From Rubripirellula tenax (GTDB lineage: Bacteria; Planctomycetota; Planctomycetia; Pirellulales; Pirellulaceae), in NCBI RefSeq assembly GCF_007860125.1, contig NZ_SJPW01000001.1:1016104-1080103 (forward strand): a stretch of DNA of 64,000 nt, written 5' to 3'. Positions 38,436-46,608 of the stretch are shown here, in pieces (the stretch's first letter is position 1; each line of letters begins with the position of its first letter). A program made the translations under genes and the position numbers. The notes beneath the pieces were generated by a model. It searched no databases, was not told where the DNA came from, and was given only the letters and a program-made list of their open reading frames with translations.

Positions 38436-38736
38436 CGACACTGCCTGGTGTCACGGCTTCAAATCGGTTCCGGTACATCCACCGTTCCCACCAACGAGGC
38501 GTCCGCAAACGCAAATCGTTGGCATCAACGGTGTGTTGCTTGCCACGTCGCGTCCGCAAACGTACGGTTCCATCGGACAAAACTTCGTCGACGATCCAAA
38601 ACTTATCGACCATGTAGAAGTAAGTTTCGCCACCCGATGCCGGTCGCACTTCGATAGCGCGCTCGCCGGGTGAAGTGCTCGACTTCTGTTTTCGGTAGAT
38701 GACCCAATCGCCCGGCTTCAATTTGCTAACGTCCAT
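38428..38736 (-). CDS. Small conserved hypothetical protein
   Basis: A 102-residue cytoplasmic protein with a beta-rich, SH3/KOW-like beginning (KLKPGDWVIYRKQKSS). It is rich in aromatic and basic residues (TPRWWERWMYRNRFE). No known motif was recognised. Its stop overlaps the DUF2461 start, which suggests a joint role. Confidence 0.65.
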   Translation of the reverse strand: MDVSKLKPGDWVIYRKQKSSTSPGERAIEVRPASGGETYFYMVDKFWIVDEVLSDGTVRLRTRRGKQHTVDANDLRLRTPRWWERWMYRNRFEAVTPGSVDA

Positions 38737-38967
38737 GATGTCAGATTACGGCGGCAAGACAGAACAGAGAAACAGCGGCAAGTTTCTCAGAGAAAGAAAT
38801 TCTGGTCGTTGATTGAAGCAAGGACAACCGTTGAAAACTAAAAATGGACGTTCATGACGGATTTCGTTCGCAAAAAATAGCTGGCCAGGGGTTCGCGGCG
38901 CGCGTCGACCAGTCGATGATGACACGAAGCCCACGCGAATGACGACCAACTTTGAGAGACACGATTG

Positions 38968-39570
38968 ATGACGACCGGATTGTTTCTATCGCTCGACGGC
39001 ATCGACGGTGTCGGCAAATCTACTCAGATCGGGCGATTAGCCGACCACTTGACGTCGCGCGGTCACGACGTGCTATGCGTGCGAGACCCCGGCACGACGA
39101 CCGTCGGGACCCGGGTTCGTGAAATCTTGTTGGACTCGGACATCGTGATGCATCGGCGTACCGAAGCGATGCTGTTCATGGCCAGCCGATGTGAAATGAT
39201 CGAGACGTTGATCAGGCCAGCATTGGCGGCGGGTAAGACGGTGATCTCGGACCGATTCCTGTTGTCGACCGTTGTCTATCAAAGCATCGGTGGCGACGTT
39301 CCGCCTGATTGGCTGTGGACGATCGGCCGATTGGCCAGCGGTGACTTATCGCCTGACATCACGATTGTGTTGGACATGCCGGCGGTCGACGCGATGGCAA
39401 GGATCGACCGACCAGCGGACCGAATGGAAGCCCGCGGCGTCGAGTATCTGGAATCAGTTCGGCAAGCTTTCTTGAAACAGTTGCCGCATGCCAGCGAGAA
39501 GACGGCCGTCATCGACGCCAATCAGAACGCCGATCAGGTCGCCCAAGACGTCCGCACGGTGCTGGAATAG
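38968..39570 (+). CDS. tmk: Thymidylate kinase
   Basis: A 200-residue enzyme that phosphorylates dTMP to dTDP. The P-loop is LDGIDGVGKSTQIGRLADHL near residue 8 and the DRF motif is SDRFLLSTVVYQ. The usual REPGGT stretch reads RDPGTT, a conservative variant of the dTMP-contact loop. The LID region (RIDRPADRMEARGVEYLE) carries arginines. The ATG at 38968 is preferred over the adjoining TTG. Confidence 0.93.
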   Translation: MTTGLFLSLDGIDGVGKSTQIGRLADHLTSRGHDVLCVRDPGTTTVGTRVREILLDSDIVMHRRTEAMLFMASRCEMIETLIRPALAAGKTVISDRFLLSTVVYQSIGGDVPPDWLWTIGRLASGDLSPDITIVLDMPAVDAMARIDRPADRMEARGVEYLESVRQAFLKQLPHASEKTAVIDANQNADQVAQDVRTVLE

Positions 39571-39600
39571 TCCAAGTTTCACGCGGGCGAAACACCGAAC

Positions 39601-39643
39601 CACCCGCGACTCCGTTCGCGGGACGTGAACTGCAAAGCAGTTC
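39601..39643 (-). repeat. Dispersed double-hairpin repeat, copy 4 (inverted)
   Basis: The reverse complement reads GAACTGCTTTGCAGTTC, ACGT, then CCCGCGAACGGAGTCGCGGG. It lies between tmk and the next gene and has one change in the second loop compared with the 17840 copy. Confidence 0.85.
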
Positions 39644-39773
39644 ATGAAAAGGACACCGTACACCCTTGGGTGATCCGGATCCGAAAACGGCGACATTCGC
39701 CTATCGTCGGCATTGGCGATTCTCCTAGACTCCCAATCGCTTGGAACGAAACGCATTTTAGGGAGCCCTCGGC

Positions 39774-40919
39774 ATGGAAGCCGACTCGAAACTGCGCGGC
39801 CATGTGGTCGCGTTTTGTGCTGTCATTGTCAGCGTGGTCACCGGATTGGCCGTGCATGATGCCTCGGCAGCCAACTTTCGGACTCAGAACTTTCTGATCC
39901 AAGCCCCCGATCCACAATTGGCTCGCGCGGTCGGTGACGCGGCCGAGCGTTATCGCAAGGACTTGGCGGTGTATTGGCTGGGCAGCGAATTGCCCACTTG
40001 GCCCATGCCGTGTCCCGTTGTCGTGGTCGCCGGCCCCCATTTAGCCGCGCAGGGCGAAACGAACTACTTCACCGCTCCCGTCCGCGATTTCCAGATGAAA
40101 GTCGTTGGAACTCCCGAGCGAATCCTCGACAGCGTGCTGCCTCACGAAGTCACGCACACGGTTTTGGCGACTCATTTCGGTCGCCCCTTACCCCGCTGGG
40201 CCGACGAAGGCATCTGCACCACCGTCGAACATTCGTCGGAAAAAAACAAACACGAAGCCAAACTGCGTGAATTCCTGAGCACGCGCCGCGGCATCGCCAT
40301 GAATCAGTTGTTCTTGTTGACCGAATACCCCAGCGACGTGCTGCCGATGTACGCCCAGGGATTTTCGGTGTGCCGATTTCTGATCGAGCAACAAGATGCA
40401 CCGACATTCATTCGCTTTTTGAGCGACTACATGGAAACGCCATCGTGGACGACCAATATCAAGAAACACTACGGATACGATTCGCTGGCCGAACTACAGC
40501 AATATTGGCTGGCGTGGGTTTCCGAAGGCAGCGGATCGGTAGAGAAATTTGCGAAGGTGGATCCACGAAGCCCGGCAACAGCGAGTTCGATCGCATTGGC
40601 TTCTGCCGAAGGTGATCGTGATGTCGCCGGTCCGATGTCGGTCCCCACATCGGGTGTTCGTCCGATGGCGATGGAGGGCCCCGCGACACATTTGGTCGCT
40701 CCGGCGAATTCGGCCGCGACGGCGCTCGCCAGCACATCCGCCGATGGCTGGTACCAACGCAAACGCCAGGAAGCCGTCAGCAGCGACCCCGCTTTGGCGG
40801 CTGTTCCGACGATCGCCACCCCCATGGTGCCGCCGTCGGTCCGCAATAGCGACCGCTACAAATCGGCTCAGCCCCAACCCGAGGTGCGTTTGGGCGGCGA
40901 ATTTCCGCTTTATCGATAG
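39774..40919 (+). CDS. Secreted HExxH metallopeptidase-like protein
   Basis: A 381-residue exported protein (signal VVAFCAVIVSVVTGLAVHDASA). SVLPHEVTHTVLATHFG carries an HEVTH zinc motif, followed about 20 residues later by RWADEGICTTVEHSS, where the glutamate is the expected third ligand of a gluzincin. This resembles peptidase MA-like or DUF1570-type proteins. The C-terminal third is low-complexity (Ala, Ser, Pro, Val) and may be disordered. The substrate is unknown. Confidence 0.75.
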   Translation: MEADSKLRGHVVAFCAVIVSVVTGLAVHDASAANFRTQNFLIQAPDPQLARAVGDAAERYRKDLAVYWLGSELPTWPMPCPVVVVAGPHLAAQGETNYFTAPVRDFQMKVVGTPERILDSVLPHEVTHTVLATHFGRPLPRWADEGICTTVEHSSEKNKHEAKLREFLSTRRGIAMNQLFLLTEYPSDVLPMYAQGFSVCRFLIEQQDAPTFIRFLSDYMETPSWTTNIKKHYGYDSLAELQQYWLAWVSEGSGSVEKFAKVDPRSPATASSIALASAEGDRDVAGPMSVPTSGVRPMAMEGPATHLVAPANSAATALASTSADGWYQRKRQEAVSSDPALAAVPTIATPMVPPSVRNSDRYKSAQPQPEVRLGGEFPLYR

Positions 40920-40930
40920 AAACAGCGTTC

Positions 40931-40948
40931 GGCCCGACCTTTCGGGCC
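40931..40948 (+). terminator. Possible terminator hairpin
   Basis: GGCCCG and CGGGCC are separated by ACCTTT, 11 bases after the metallopeptidase stop. No long T-run follows directly, and the downstream bases resemble the arm of the 42-kb inverted element, so it could belong to a repeat instead. Confidence 0.4.
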
Positions 40949-41199
40949 CAGGGCGACTCGGCTTTTCAAAATGCACAGAGCCGAAAAATACAAGCACGAC
41001 GCGCAAGACGTTGAACCAGCGGCGATTTCGGTCATTCACTCGCCCGCGCTTCGTTCTTTTAACGATGCCGGCTCGAAAAAATGATTGGCCCTCGCTTGAG
41101 GCCACCGAGGCTACCGCTTCGGATCAAAAGCTGCTATTTTCTCGTGCTTCGTTCCACGAAGTTCACCAACCTCACCACTCTGACCCTTAAGTTTTTACG

Positions 41200-41298
41200 A
41201 TGGCAAAACCGCATCGCAAGTTGAAGAAAGCCAACCACGGCGCTCGCCCATCCAACGCAAAAGCCCGCAAACTTCGCCGCCGCAAGGTCAAGACCTAG
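41200..41298 (+). CDS. 32-residue highly basic peptide
   Basis: ATG at 41200 to TAG at 41298 encodes MAKPHRKLKK and ends in RRRKVKT. Fourteen of 32 residues are Lys or Arg, two are His, and none is acidic. This composition is typical of small ribosomal or RNA-binding proteins. It lies 46 bases upstream of the FabZ-like gene on the same strand and may be co-transcribed. No family was recognised with certainty. No strong Shine-Dalgarno was seen. Confidence 0.6.
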   Translation: MAKPHRKLKKANHGARPSNAKARKLRRRKVKT

Positions 41299-41344
41299 TC
41301 CAATTTGGACTTCGGTCGTCTGATCCCAATTGGGGAAAAGCACC

Positions 41345-41863
41345 TTGAAAAGCGAATTTATCATCAGTCTCGACTTACTGGATGTGAACAAGCCGATCGC
41401 CGATATCGAGGCGATTCGCAAGTTGAACCCACAACGTTTCGAGATGGAACAGTTGACGGCGATCCTCCACGAGGATCTCGACCGAAACGTCTGCGCGGCG
41501 GTCAAGGTCGTCACCGATGACGAATTTTGGTGCCGTGGGCACATGCCCGGAATGCCGCTGATGCCGGGCGTCATCATGCTGGAATCGGTCGCTCAATTGT
41601 CCAGTTACTTCACACAGAAGTTTGATCTGCTTGGGGCTGACATCGTCGGCTTTGGCGGCGTTGATGACGTTCGCTTTCGTGGCATCGTCACGCCCGGCGA
41701 CAATTTGATCCTGATGGTCAAGCTGCTCAAGTCGCGCCGCAACCGCATGATCATTGCTGCGTTTCAAGGCGTTGTGAACGAGTCGATTGTGGTCGAAGGT
41801 ACCCTGCGAGGCATCCCGATCCCGACCGCGGCGGTAGCCGAACAATTGGCTCGTCGCAGCTAG
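41345..41863 (+). CDS. FabZ-like 3-hydroxyacyl-ACP dehydratase (hot-dog fold)
   Basis: About 172 residues. RGHMPGMPLMPGVIMLESVAQ carries the catalytic histidine and the H-x3-G-x-P-x2-PG signature of FabZ/FabA, with a candidate catalytic Glu in MLES. FRGIVTPGDNLILMVKLLK matches the FabZ back-sheet (FR..V.PGD.L). The start is a TTG at 41345 behind GGGGAAAAG; a TTG at 41330 is possible. It dehydrates beta-hydroxyacyl-ACP in fatty acid elongation, or acts in a related pathway, as planctomycetes often carry several paralogues. Confidence 0.85.
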   Translation: MKSEFIISLDLLDVNKPIADIEAIRKLNPQRFEMEQLTAILHEDLDRNVCAAVKVVTDDEFWCRGHMPGMPLMPGVIMLESVAQLSSYFTQKFDLLGADIVGFGGVDDVRFRGIVTPGDNLILMVKLLKSRRNRMIIAAFQGVVNESIVVEGTLRGIPIPTAAVAEQLARRS

Positions 41864-42242
41864 CGGCAATCTCTTCCGCATTCTTCACCGCAGTGAAGCC
41901 CGAAGCGCGCGAGCATATTTCGAAGGTCGCAGCGGGGTCACTCGCGAGCGTTTCGGGCTCGTATTTTCGGCTCGGTTCATTTCGAAAAAACGAGAAGCCC
42001 AGCGACCTCAGGCCCAGGGCAAATCAGTTTTTGAGACTGGCTAATTCGGATTGTCGTGGATTGCTCTGCAATCCAACGTGATCCACACGTTGGATCGGCG
42101 GAGCGATCCACGACGATCGTTGCCTAAGTTGAGAAACTGATTCGCCCTGACCTCAGGCCGCCCGTGCTTGTAATTGGTTGACCATGCTCGATAATTCGCG
42201 AGTTCGCATTGAATCGAAACCGCATGATGGGAAAGTCGCTGA
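41864..42242. other. Intergenic region with a three-hairpin inverted element
   Basis: No gene is seen in these 379 bases between the FabZ-like gene and speA. The first part (41890-42000) holds weak palindromes, and the second part holds the inverted element listed separately. The speA promoter should lie near 42160-42240 but no clear motif was seen. Confidence 0.6.
42006..42157. repeat. MITE-like inverted element with nested hairpins
   Basis: Imperfect 29-base terminal inverted repeats lie at 42006-42034 and 42129-42157 (shared core AACTGATTYGCCCTG). Inside are three adjacent hairpins: GGATTGCTCTGCAATCC (42058-42074), AACGTG/CACGTT (42075-42091) and GGATCGGCGGAGCGATCC (42092-42109). The outer bases CGTGGATTGCTC and GAGCGATCCACG also pair. 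The first and third loops match those of the dispersed double-hairpin family. No ORF is present. Confidence 0.7.
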
Positions 42243-44162
42243 ATGAGCTTAGCCGTTACTCCGAAGTGGACGACTGAAGATACCGCCGAGTTGTATGACA
42301 TTGCTCGTTGGAGTGACGAGTACTTTCACATCTCCGACAAAGGCACGCTGCAGGTTTCTCCCGATCGCGACCGAGCCAACTCGATCGACGTCAAGGAGCT
42401 GATCGACCGACTCGGCCAGCGCGGACTTGATTTACCGATCTTGATCCGATTCAACGGAATTCTGGCCGACCGGTTGAAGCGGCTGAACGATTGTTTCCAA
42501 GAAGCGATCGACGACCATGATTATCAAAATCGTTACCGTTGTGTGTTCCCGATCAAGGTCAACCAACAACGCGACGTCGTTCAGCAAGTGATCGCCCACG
42601 GTCGCCAGTACGGATTCGGCGTCGAAGCGGGCAGCAAGCCTGAACTGATGGCCGTCGTAGCGATGACCGACCCCGACATGCCGATCATTTGCAACGGTTT
42701 CAAGGACGACGAATTCATCCACATGGCATTGTTGGCCCAGCGAATGGGACGGACGGTGATTCCCGTCGTTGAAAAAGTCAGCGAACTGGACCTGATCCTA
42801 AAGCACGCCGAGAAGCTGGGCGTGCGTCCGACCGTGGGGATGCGAGTCAAGTTGGCGACGCGAGGCACCGGGCGATGGCAGGCCAGCGGCGGATATCGCA
42901 GCAAATTCGGGCTGACCGTTGCCGAAATGCTGGCCCAATTGGACCGGCTGATCGAATTGGGTATGGGCGACTGTTTCCAATTGCTGCACTTTCACGTCGG
43001 CAGCCAGATCGGCAACATTCGGCAATTGAAGTCAGCGATCTTGGAAGCATCGCGAATCTACGTCGATCTGTATCGCCGCGGCGCGGGGCTGAAGTACTTG
43101 GACGTCGGCGGTGGTTTGGGTGTCGACTATGACGGATCGCAAACCGACACCGATTCCAGCATGAACTACACCGTTCAAGAGTACGCCAACGACGTCGTCT
43201 ATCACGTTCAAACGGTGTGCGACGAAGCGGACGTGCCGCACCCCACGCTGGTGTCCGAAAGCGGCCGCGCGATCGCGGCCCAACACAGCATGTTGGTGAT
43301 GGACGTGCTGGGCGTCACCGCCCAAGGGAAGTTGCAAGACGAACCCTTCGAGTTGCCGGAAGAGTACGAGCAACCGGTCCACGACTTGTGGTTTTCGCTT
43401 GAGAGCTTGACCCAGAAGAACATTCAAGAAGTCTTCCACGACGCGCAAGTGTCACTGGACCTTTGCATGAATCTGTTCAGTGGCGGTTATCTGCCGCTGG
43501 AGCAGCGCGTCGTCGCCGAGAATCTTTACTTTGCGATCTGTCACGGGATCCAAGCAATCGGCCGCAACATGGGCGAATTGCCGGACGAACTTCGGCACTT
43601 GGACCGGCTGTTGTCGGACATCTACTTCGCCAACTTTTCGCTGTTCCAATCGATGCCCGATTCGTGGGCGATCGATCAACTGTTCCCGATCATGCCGATC
43701 CATCGACTGGACGAACAACCGACGCGTCACGCCGTGCTGGGCGACATCACATGCGACAGTGACGGCGAGGTCGACGGGTTCATCTGTGGCGGCAAACGCA
43801 AGAAAACGCTGATGCTGCACGAACTCAAACCGGGCCAACCGTACCAGTTGGCGGTCATGATGGTCGGTGCCTACCAAGAGATTCTTGGCGACCTTCACAA
43901 CCTGTTTGGCGATACGCACGCGGTGCACGTCGATGTCACCGACGGAAACGTCAAGGTGCAATCGATCGTCAAGGGTGACACCGTGCAAGAAGTCCTCGGC
44001 TACGTCCAGTACGAGACGCGCGAGTTGATCGATAAACTGCAAGAAGCCGTCGAAGACGCGCTGCAACGAGGCGTACTCAACAACGAGCAGGCCGGCGAAA
44101 CGGTCGCGTTCTACGAAAAGTCGTTGACCAACTACACGTATCTATCGACGCGCAAGGCGTAG
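42243..44162 (+). CDS. speA: Biosynthetic arginine decarboxylase
   Basis: A 639-residue PLP enzyme of fold type III that makes agmatine for polyamine synthesis. It has CVFPIKVNQQRDVVQQVI with the PLP lysine, GFGVEAGSKPELMAVVAM, HFHVGSQIGNI, YLDVGGGLGVDYDGS and SESGRAIAAQHS. Length and order match SpeA. The start ATG at 42243 gives MSLAVTPKWTTEDTAELYDI, typical of the family N-terminus. No agmatinase gene is seen nearby. Confidence 0.95.
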   Translation: MSLAVTPKWTTEDTAELYDIARWSDEYFHISDKGTLQVSPDRDRANSIDVKELIDRLGQRGLDLPILIRFNGILADRLKRLNDCFQEAIDDHDYQNRYRCVFPIKVNQQRDVVQQVIAHGRQYGFGVEAGSKPELMAVVAMTDPDMPIICNGFKDDEFIHMALLAQRMGRTVIPVVEKVSELDLILKHAEKLGVRPTVGMRVKLATRGTGRWQASGGYRSKFGLTVAEMLAQLDRLIELGMGDCFQLLHFHVGSQIGNIRQLKSAILEASRIYVDLYRRGAGLKYLDVGGGLGVDYDGSQTDTDSSMNYTVQEYANDVVYHVQTVCDEADVPHPTLVSESGRAIAAQHSMLVMDVLGVTAQGKLQDEPFELPEEYEQPVHDLWFSLESLTQKNIQEVFHDAQVSLDLCMNLFSGGYLPLEQRVVAENLYFAICHGIQAIGRNMGELPDELRHLDRLLSDIYFANFSLFQSMPDSWAIDQLFPIMPIHRLDEQPTRHAVLGDITCDSDGEVDGFICGGKRKKTLMLHELKPGQPYQLAVMMVGAYQEILGDLHNLFGDTHAVHVDVTDGNVKVQSIVKGDTVQEVLGYVQYETRELIDKLQEAVEDALQRGVLNNEQAGETVAFYEKSLTNYTYLSTRKA

Positions 44163-44247
44163 CGATTTCGTCGGCTCAACAAGCAACTCAGGATCTACGA
44201 TCCCCACGAACGCCCAACAACATTGGGCGATGCGCGGCGATGCCGAC

Positions 44248-44466
44248 CTAAAGGATGCCGCCGTGAGTACGGATCGGGGTCAAGTGACTTGGCGAATCCA
44301 GGAACCAGAATCGTTCCCATTCATCGACGATCGAACGCAAGTCGTCCGAGGTGTACAGCAACTGTTGCACCCGACGTTCGGGGCGAGCCGAATAGATCGG
44401 CACGAAGCATCCGACCGTGGTCGTCAAGCAAGCGGCAAGCAGCGTCAATTGGATCAGGCGTCGCAT
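44248..44466 (-). CDS. Small lipoprotein, conserved hypothetical
   Basis: A 72-residue protein. ATG at 44466 has GGAGG eight bases upstream. The signal peptide MRRLIQLTLLAACLTTTVGC ends in a lipobox-like TVGC, so it is probably lipid-anchored. The mature part contains RVQQLLYTSDDLRSIVDEWE and ends with HLTPIRTHGGIL. It begins 29 bases after the HU gene on the same strand. The function is unknown. Confidence 0.7.
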   Translation of the reverse strand: MRRLIQLTLLAACLTTTVGCFVPIYSARPERRVQQLLYTSDDLRSIVDEWERFWFLDSPSHLTPIRTHGGIL

Positions 44467-44495
44467 CGATCGTTCCTCCGTGAACGGTTCGCTTC

Positions 44496-44939
44496 TTAGT
44501 CGTCCCATCGACCGCTGGGGCCGCCGGGCTTCGATTCCGAACCTTTGGGGGCATGGTTGCCACCGGGTCCGCTGGAATCGTCGGGGGTGTTCGTTATGGG
44601 TTTTGCCGAAATTGAAGGTTCAGAATCTTGGGACTCGGCAACACGTTGTGCTTCCGCTTCGTCAAGTTCCCGGACTTTCGCTTCCATGTGCTTGCCCGGT
44701 TTGAAGGTCACCACGTATTTGCGTGGAACATTGACCTGCTCGCCGGTTCGCGGGTTGCGAGCCTTCCGAGCGGCCCGAGGCTTGACCTCGAAAACGCCGA
44801 AATTCCGCAGCTCGATTCGTTGTTCTCGTACCAGCGACTCGATAATCGCGTCAAAGGTCTTCTGAACAATTTCCTTCGTCTGTTGTTGAGTCAGCCCAAC
44901 CTCTTCCGAGATCGTTCGCACGATGTCTTTCTTGGTCAC
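44496..44939 (-). CDS. HU-family DNA-binding protein with extended C-terminal tail
   Basis: A 147-residue protein from a GTG with GGGAG five bases upstream. Residues 1-90 are a complete HU/IHF fold ([60 protein letters not shown]). It bends and compacts DNA in the nucleoid. The last 55 residues form an acidic, Ser/Pro/Gly-rich tail ending GGPSGRWDD, which is unusual for HU. Confidence 0.92.
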   Translation of the reverse strand: MTKKDIVRTISEEVGLTQQQTKEIVQKTFDAIIESLVREQRIELRNFGVFEVKPRAARKARNPRTGEQVNVPRKYVVTFKPGKHMEAKVRELDEAEAQRVAESQDSEPSISAKPITNTPDDSSGPGGNHAPKGSESKPGGPSGRWDD

Positions 44940-45405
44940 TCTGACTCCCTAACCTGCCGTGGACGAACGCCCATCGATCGTTGTAAACCCTTTGCCACTT
45001 TCAACTTAACACTCTACGAGTCTAAGTAGGGCAGGCCAGGTCGTCAAGATCGACGTCTGAAACCAGACGCGACAAGTGTGCCCCTACGCCTTTCAAACGC
45101 TAAATCAGCGTCCGAGACATCGGGTCACAGTGTCAGTATCGTCCGGCACAATCGTTAACCTTGAATCAATCGTCAGAATTAGCAGCCTGGTTTTGCCGAT
45201 GCGGTCCAGGGTCACAAAACGTGCCGATTTTGGACACTTCTCGCTAATCTCCACCACAAAGCTGGCGGTTGGACTGCTAAAGGGTAGCAAATCATCGCAC
45301 TTCCGAAACTTCACCCTCCTTTCCAAGGAGGCTCGACTCTCCCAGAGGGAGCGTGAAGGAAAATGACATTAGAGGTTAGCGAGAAGTGTCCGATTTCGCG
45401 ACAAC
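44940..45405. other. Intergenic region with a TIR-flanked element
   Basis: No gene is seen in these 466 bases between HU and the DUF4272-like gene. The left part presumably holds the HU promoter. The right part holds the inverted element at 45232-45391, whose right arm ends 14 bases before the stop codon of the minus-strand gene. Confidence 0.6.
45232..45391. repeat. Inverted-repeat element, MITE-like
   Basis: GGACACTTCTCGCTAA (45232-45247) and TTAGCGAGAAGTGTCC (45376-45391) are perfect 16-bp inverted repeats flanking 128 bases. The interior holds two short hairpins, CCTCCTT-TCC-AAGGAGG (45315-45331) and CTCCC-AGA-GGGAG (45339-45351). No ORF is present and no target duplication was established. 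Confidence 0.75.
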
Positions 45406-46428
45406 TCAGGTCGGTGTGTCGACTTCATCCCACGGCACGCCGCCGAATCGGACCAACCAATTCAGTGCATGTTGGCGCTCGCTCAGCACACCGCCGTCCA
45501 GCTTGACCTTGCATTCACGCTGCTCCATCGCCGCCGCTCGCGCAGCCCACAGAAGCCGCAGATTCATGTCCAGTGCGTCCAGAATCTGTTTCACCGGCCG
45601 TAACCGAACCGACGTCACAATCTCGCGATCGGCTTGATTGACCATCGTTTCGGCCACCAAAGGCACATCGCAAATCTCGTCCGCAAATTTAAGCTCGCTG
45701 TGCATCCCGACCGCCCACTGCAACGTGTACAGCGCCTCGTATCGCCACGCAAAATTGACGATCGATTGCTGATCGGGGTTGTCCGCTTCGATAAATCCTC
45801 GCTCCAGCGGGGTGAGGGCCTCGAATGCCATCGGCGATTTTGCTTTCAATTGGGCCGCGGGAATGCCTTTGCTCGCGGCCAATGATTCGGCCCGAACCGC
45901 CGTGATGAACAATGCAAGCATCCGCCAGCCGATATCGTCGTCCGACCGCATCGTGACTTCGCCGACACCGACGACCGGCGGCAATTCATGCGGAACGTCC
46001 AAACCCATCGCCGACATCGCTTGCCGAGTGTCGGCGGCGCGGTCGATCGCGTCGATCGGGAACGGCACCGTCGCGTTGCCTTCGGCTTCGCCCGTATCGC
46101 CATGGACCAAAATTCGTCGTGCCGGGTCGCGAAAAGACTGGTCGGTCGTCATCAGGATCGAATTCGATTGCCAACCCCAGACCGCCAGTCCGTCCAAGGC
46201 GTCATCGTCGATTTCGAAACGGTAGTGGTGGCGAGTCCGTTCCAAATGCCGCATCACCGCATAAACCGTCGCCGACATCTCGCGGCGGCCACGATCGCAG
46301 GCCAATCCCATCATGTCGCCCAAATGAGGCACCATGGCCGGATCGTCCAGTTCTCGATGCAGCGACAAGGTGTGCTCGAAATCGATTTCCGGCGGTTCGC
46401 GTAGTGTGCTGTAGGCGTTCACGATCAT
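45406..46428 (-). CDS. DUF4272-like hypothetical protein
   Basis: A 340-residue cytoplasmic protein. The C-terminal half has features of DUF4272: AFEALTPLERGFIEADNPDQ, NFAWRYEALYTLQWAVGM, and RQHALNWLVRFGGVPWDEV. The N-terminal 120 residues (FEHTLSLHRELDDPAMVPHL) look like a separate helical domain. No catalytic motif is visible. Confidence 0.65.
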   Translation of the reverse strand: MIVNAYSTLREPPEIDFEHTLSLHRELDDPAMVPHLGDMMGLACDRGRREMSATVYAVMRHLERTRHHYRFEIDDDALDGLAVWGWQSNSILMTTDQSFRDPARRILVHGDTGEAEGNATVPFPIDAIDRAADTRQAMSAMGLDVPHELPPVVGVGEVTMRSDDDIGWRMLALFITAVRAESLAASKGIPAAQLKAKSPMAFEALTPLERGFIEADNPDQQSIVNFAWRYEALYTLQWAVGMHSELKFADEICDVPLVAETMVNQADREIVTSVRLRPVKQILDALDMNLRLLWAARAAAMEQRECKVKLDGGVLSERQHALNWLVRFGGVPWDEVDTPT

Positions 46429-46608
46429 AACAATCTCGAAATTCTCTCGCGCGTTGATGCTCAGGCGGTATAAAAGAATCGTGGCATCCGGTCACCTGCA
46501 ACCTGTCATATCGGGATCTGTCCGATAAAATAGGATTTTGAGGCGTCGATCGGATCGGCACCACCCGACGGTTTCGCACGTTTTTCTCAAAACCCTGTTC
46601 GCAACGCT

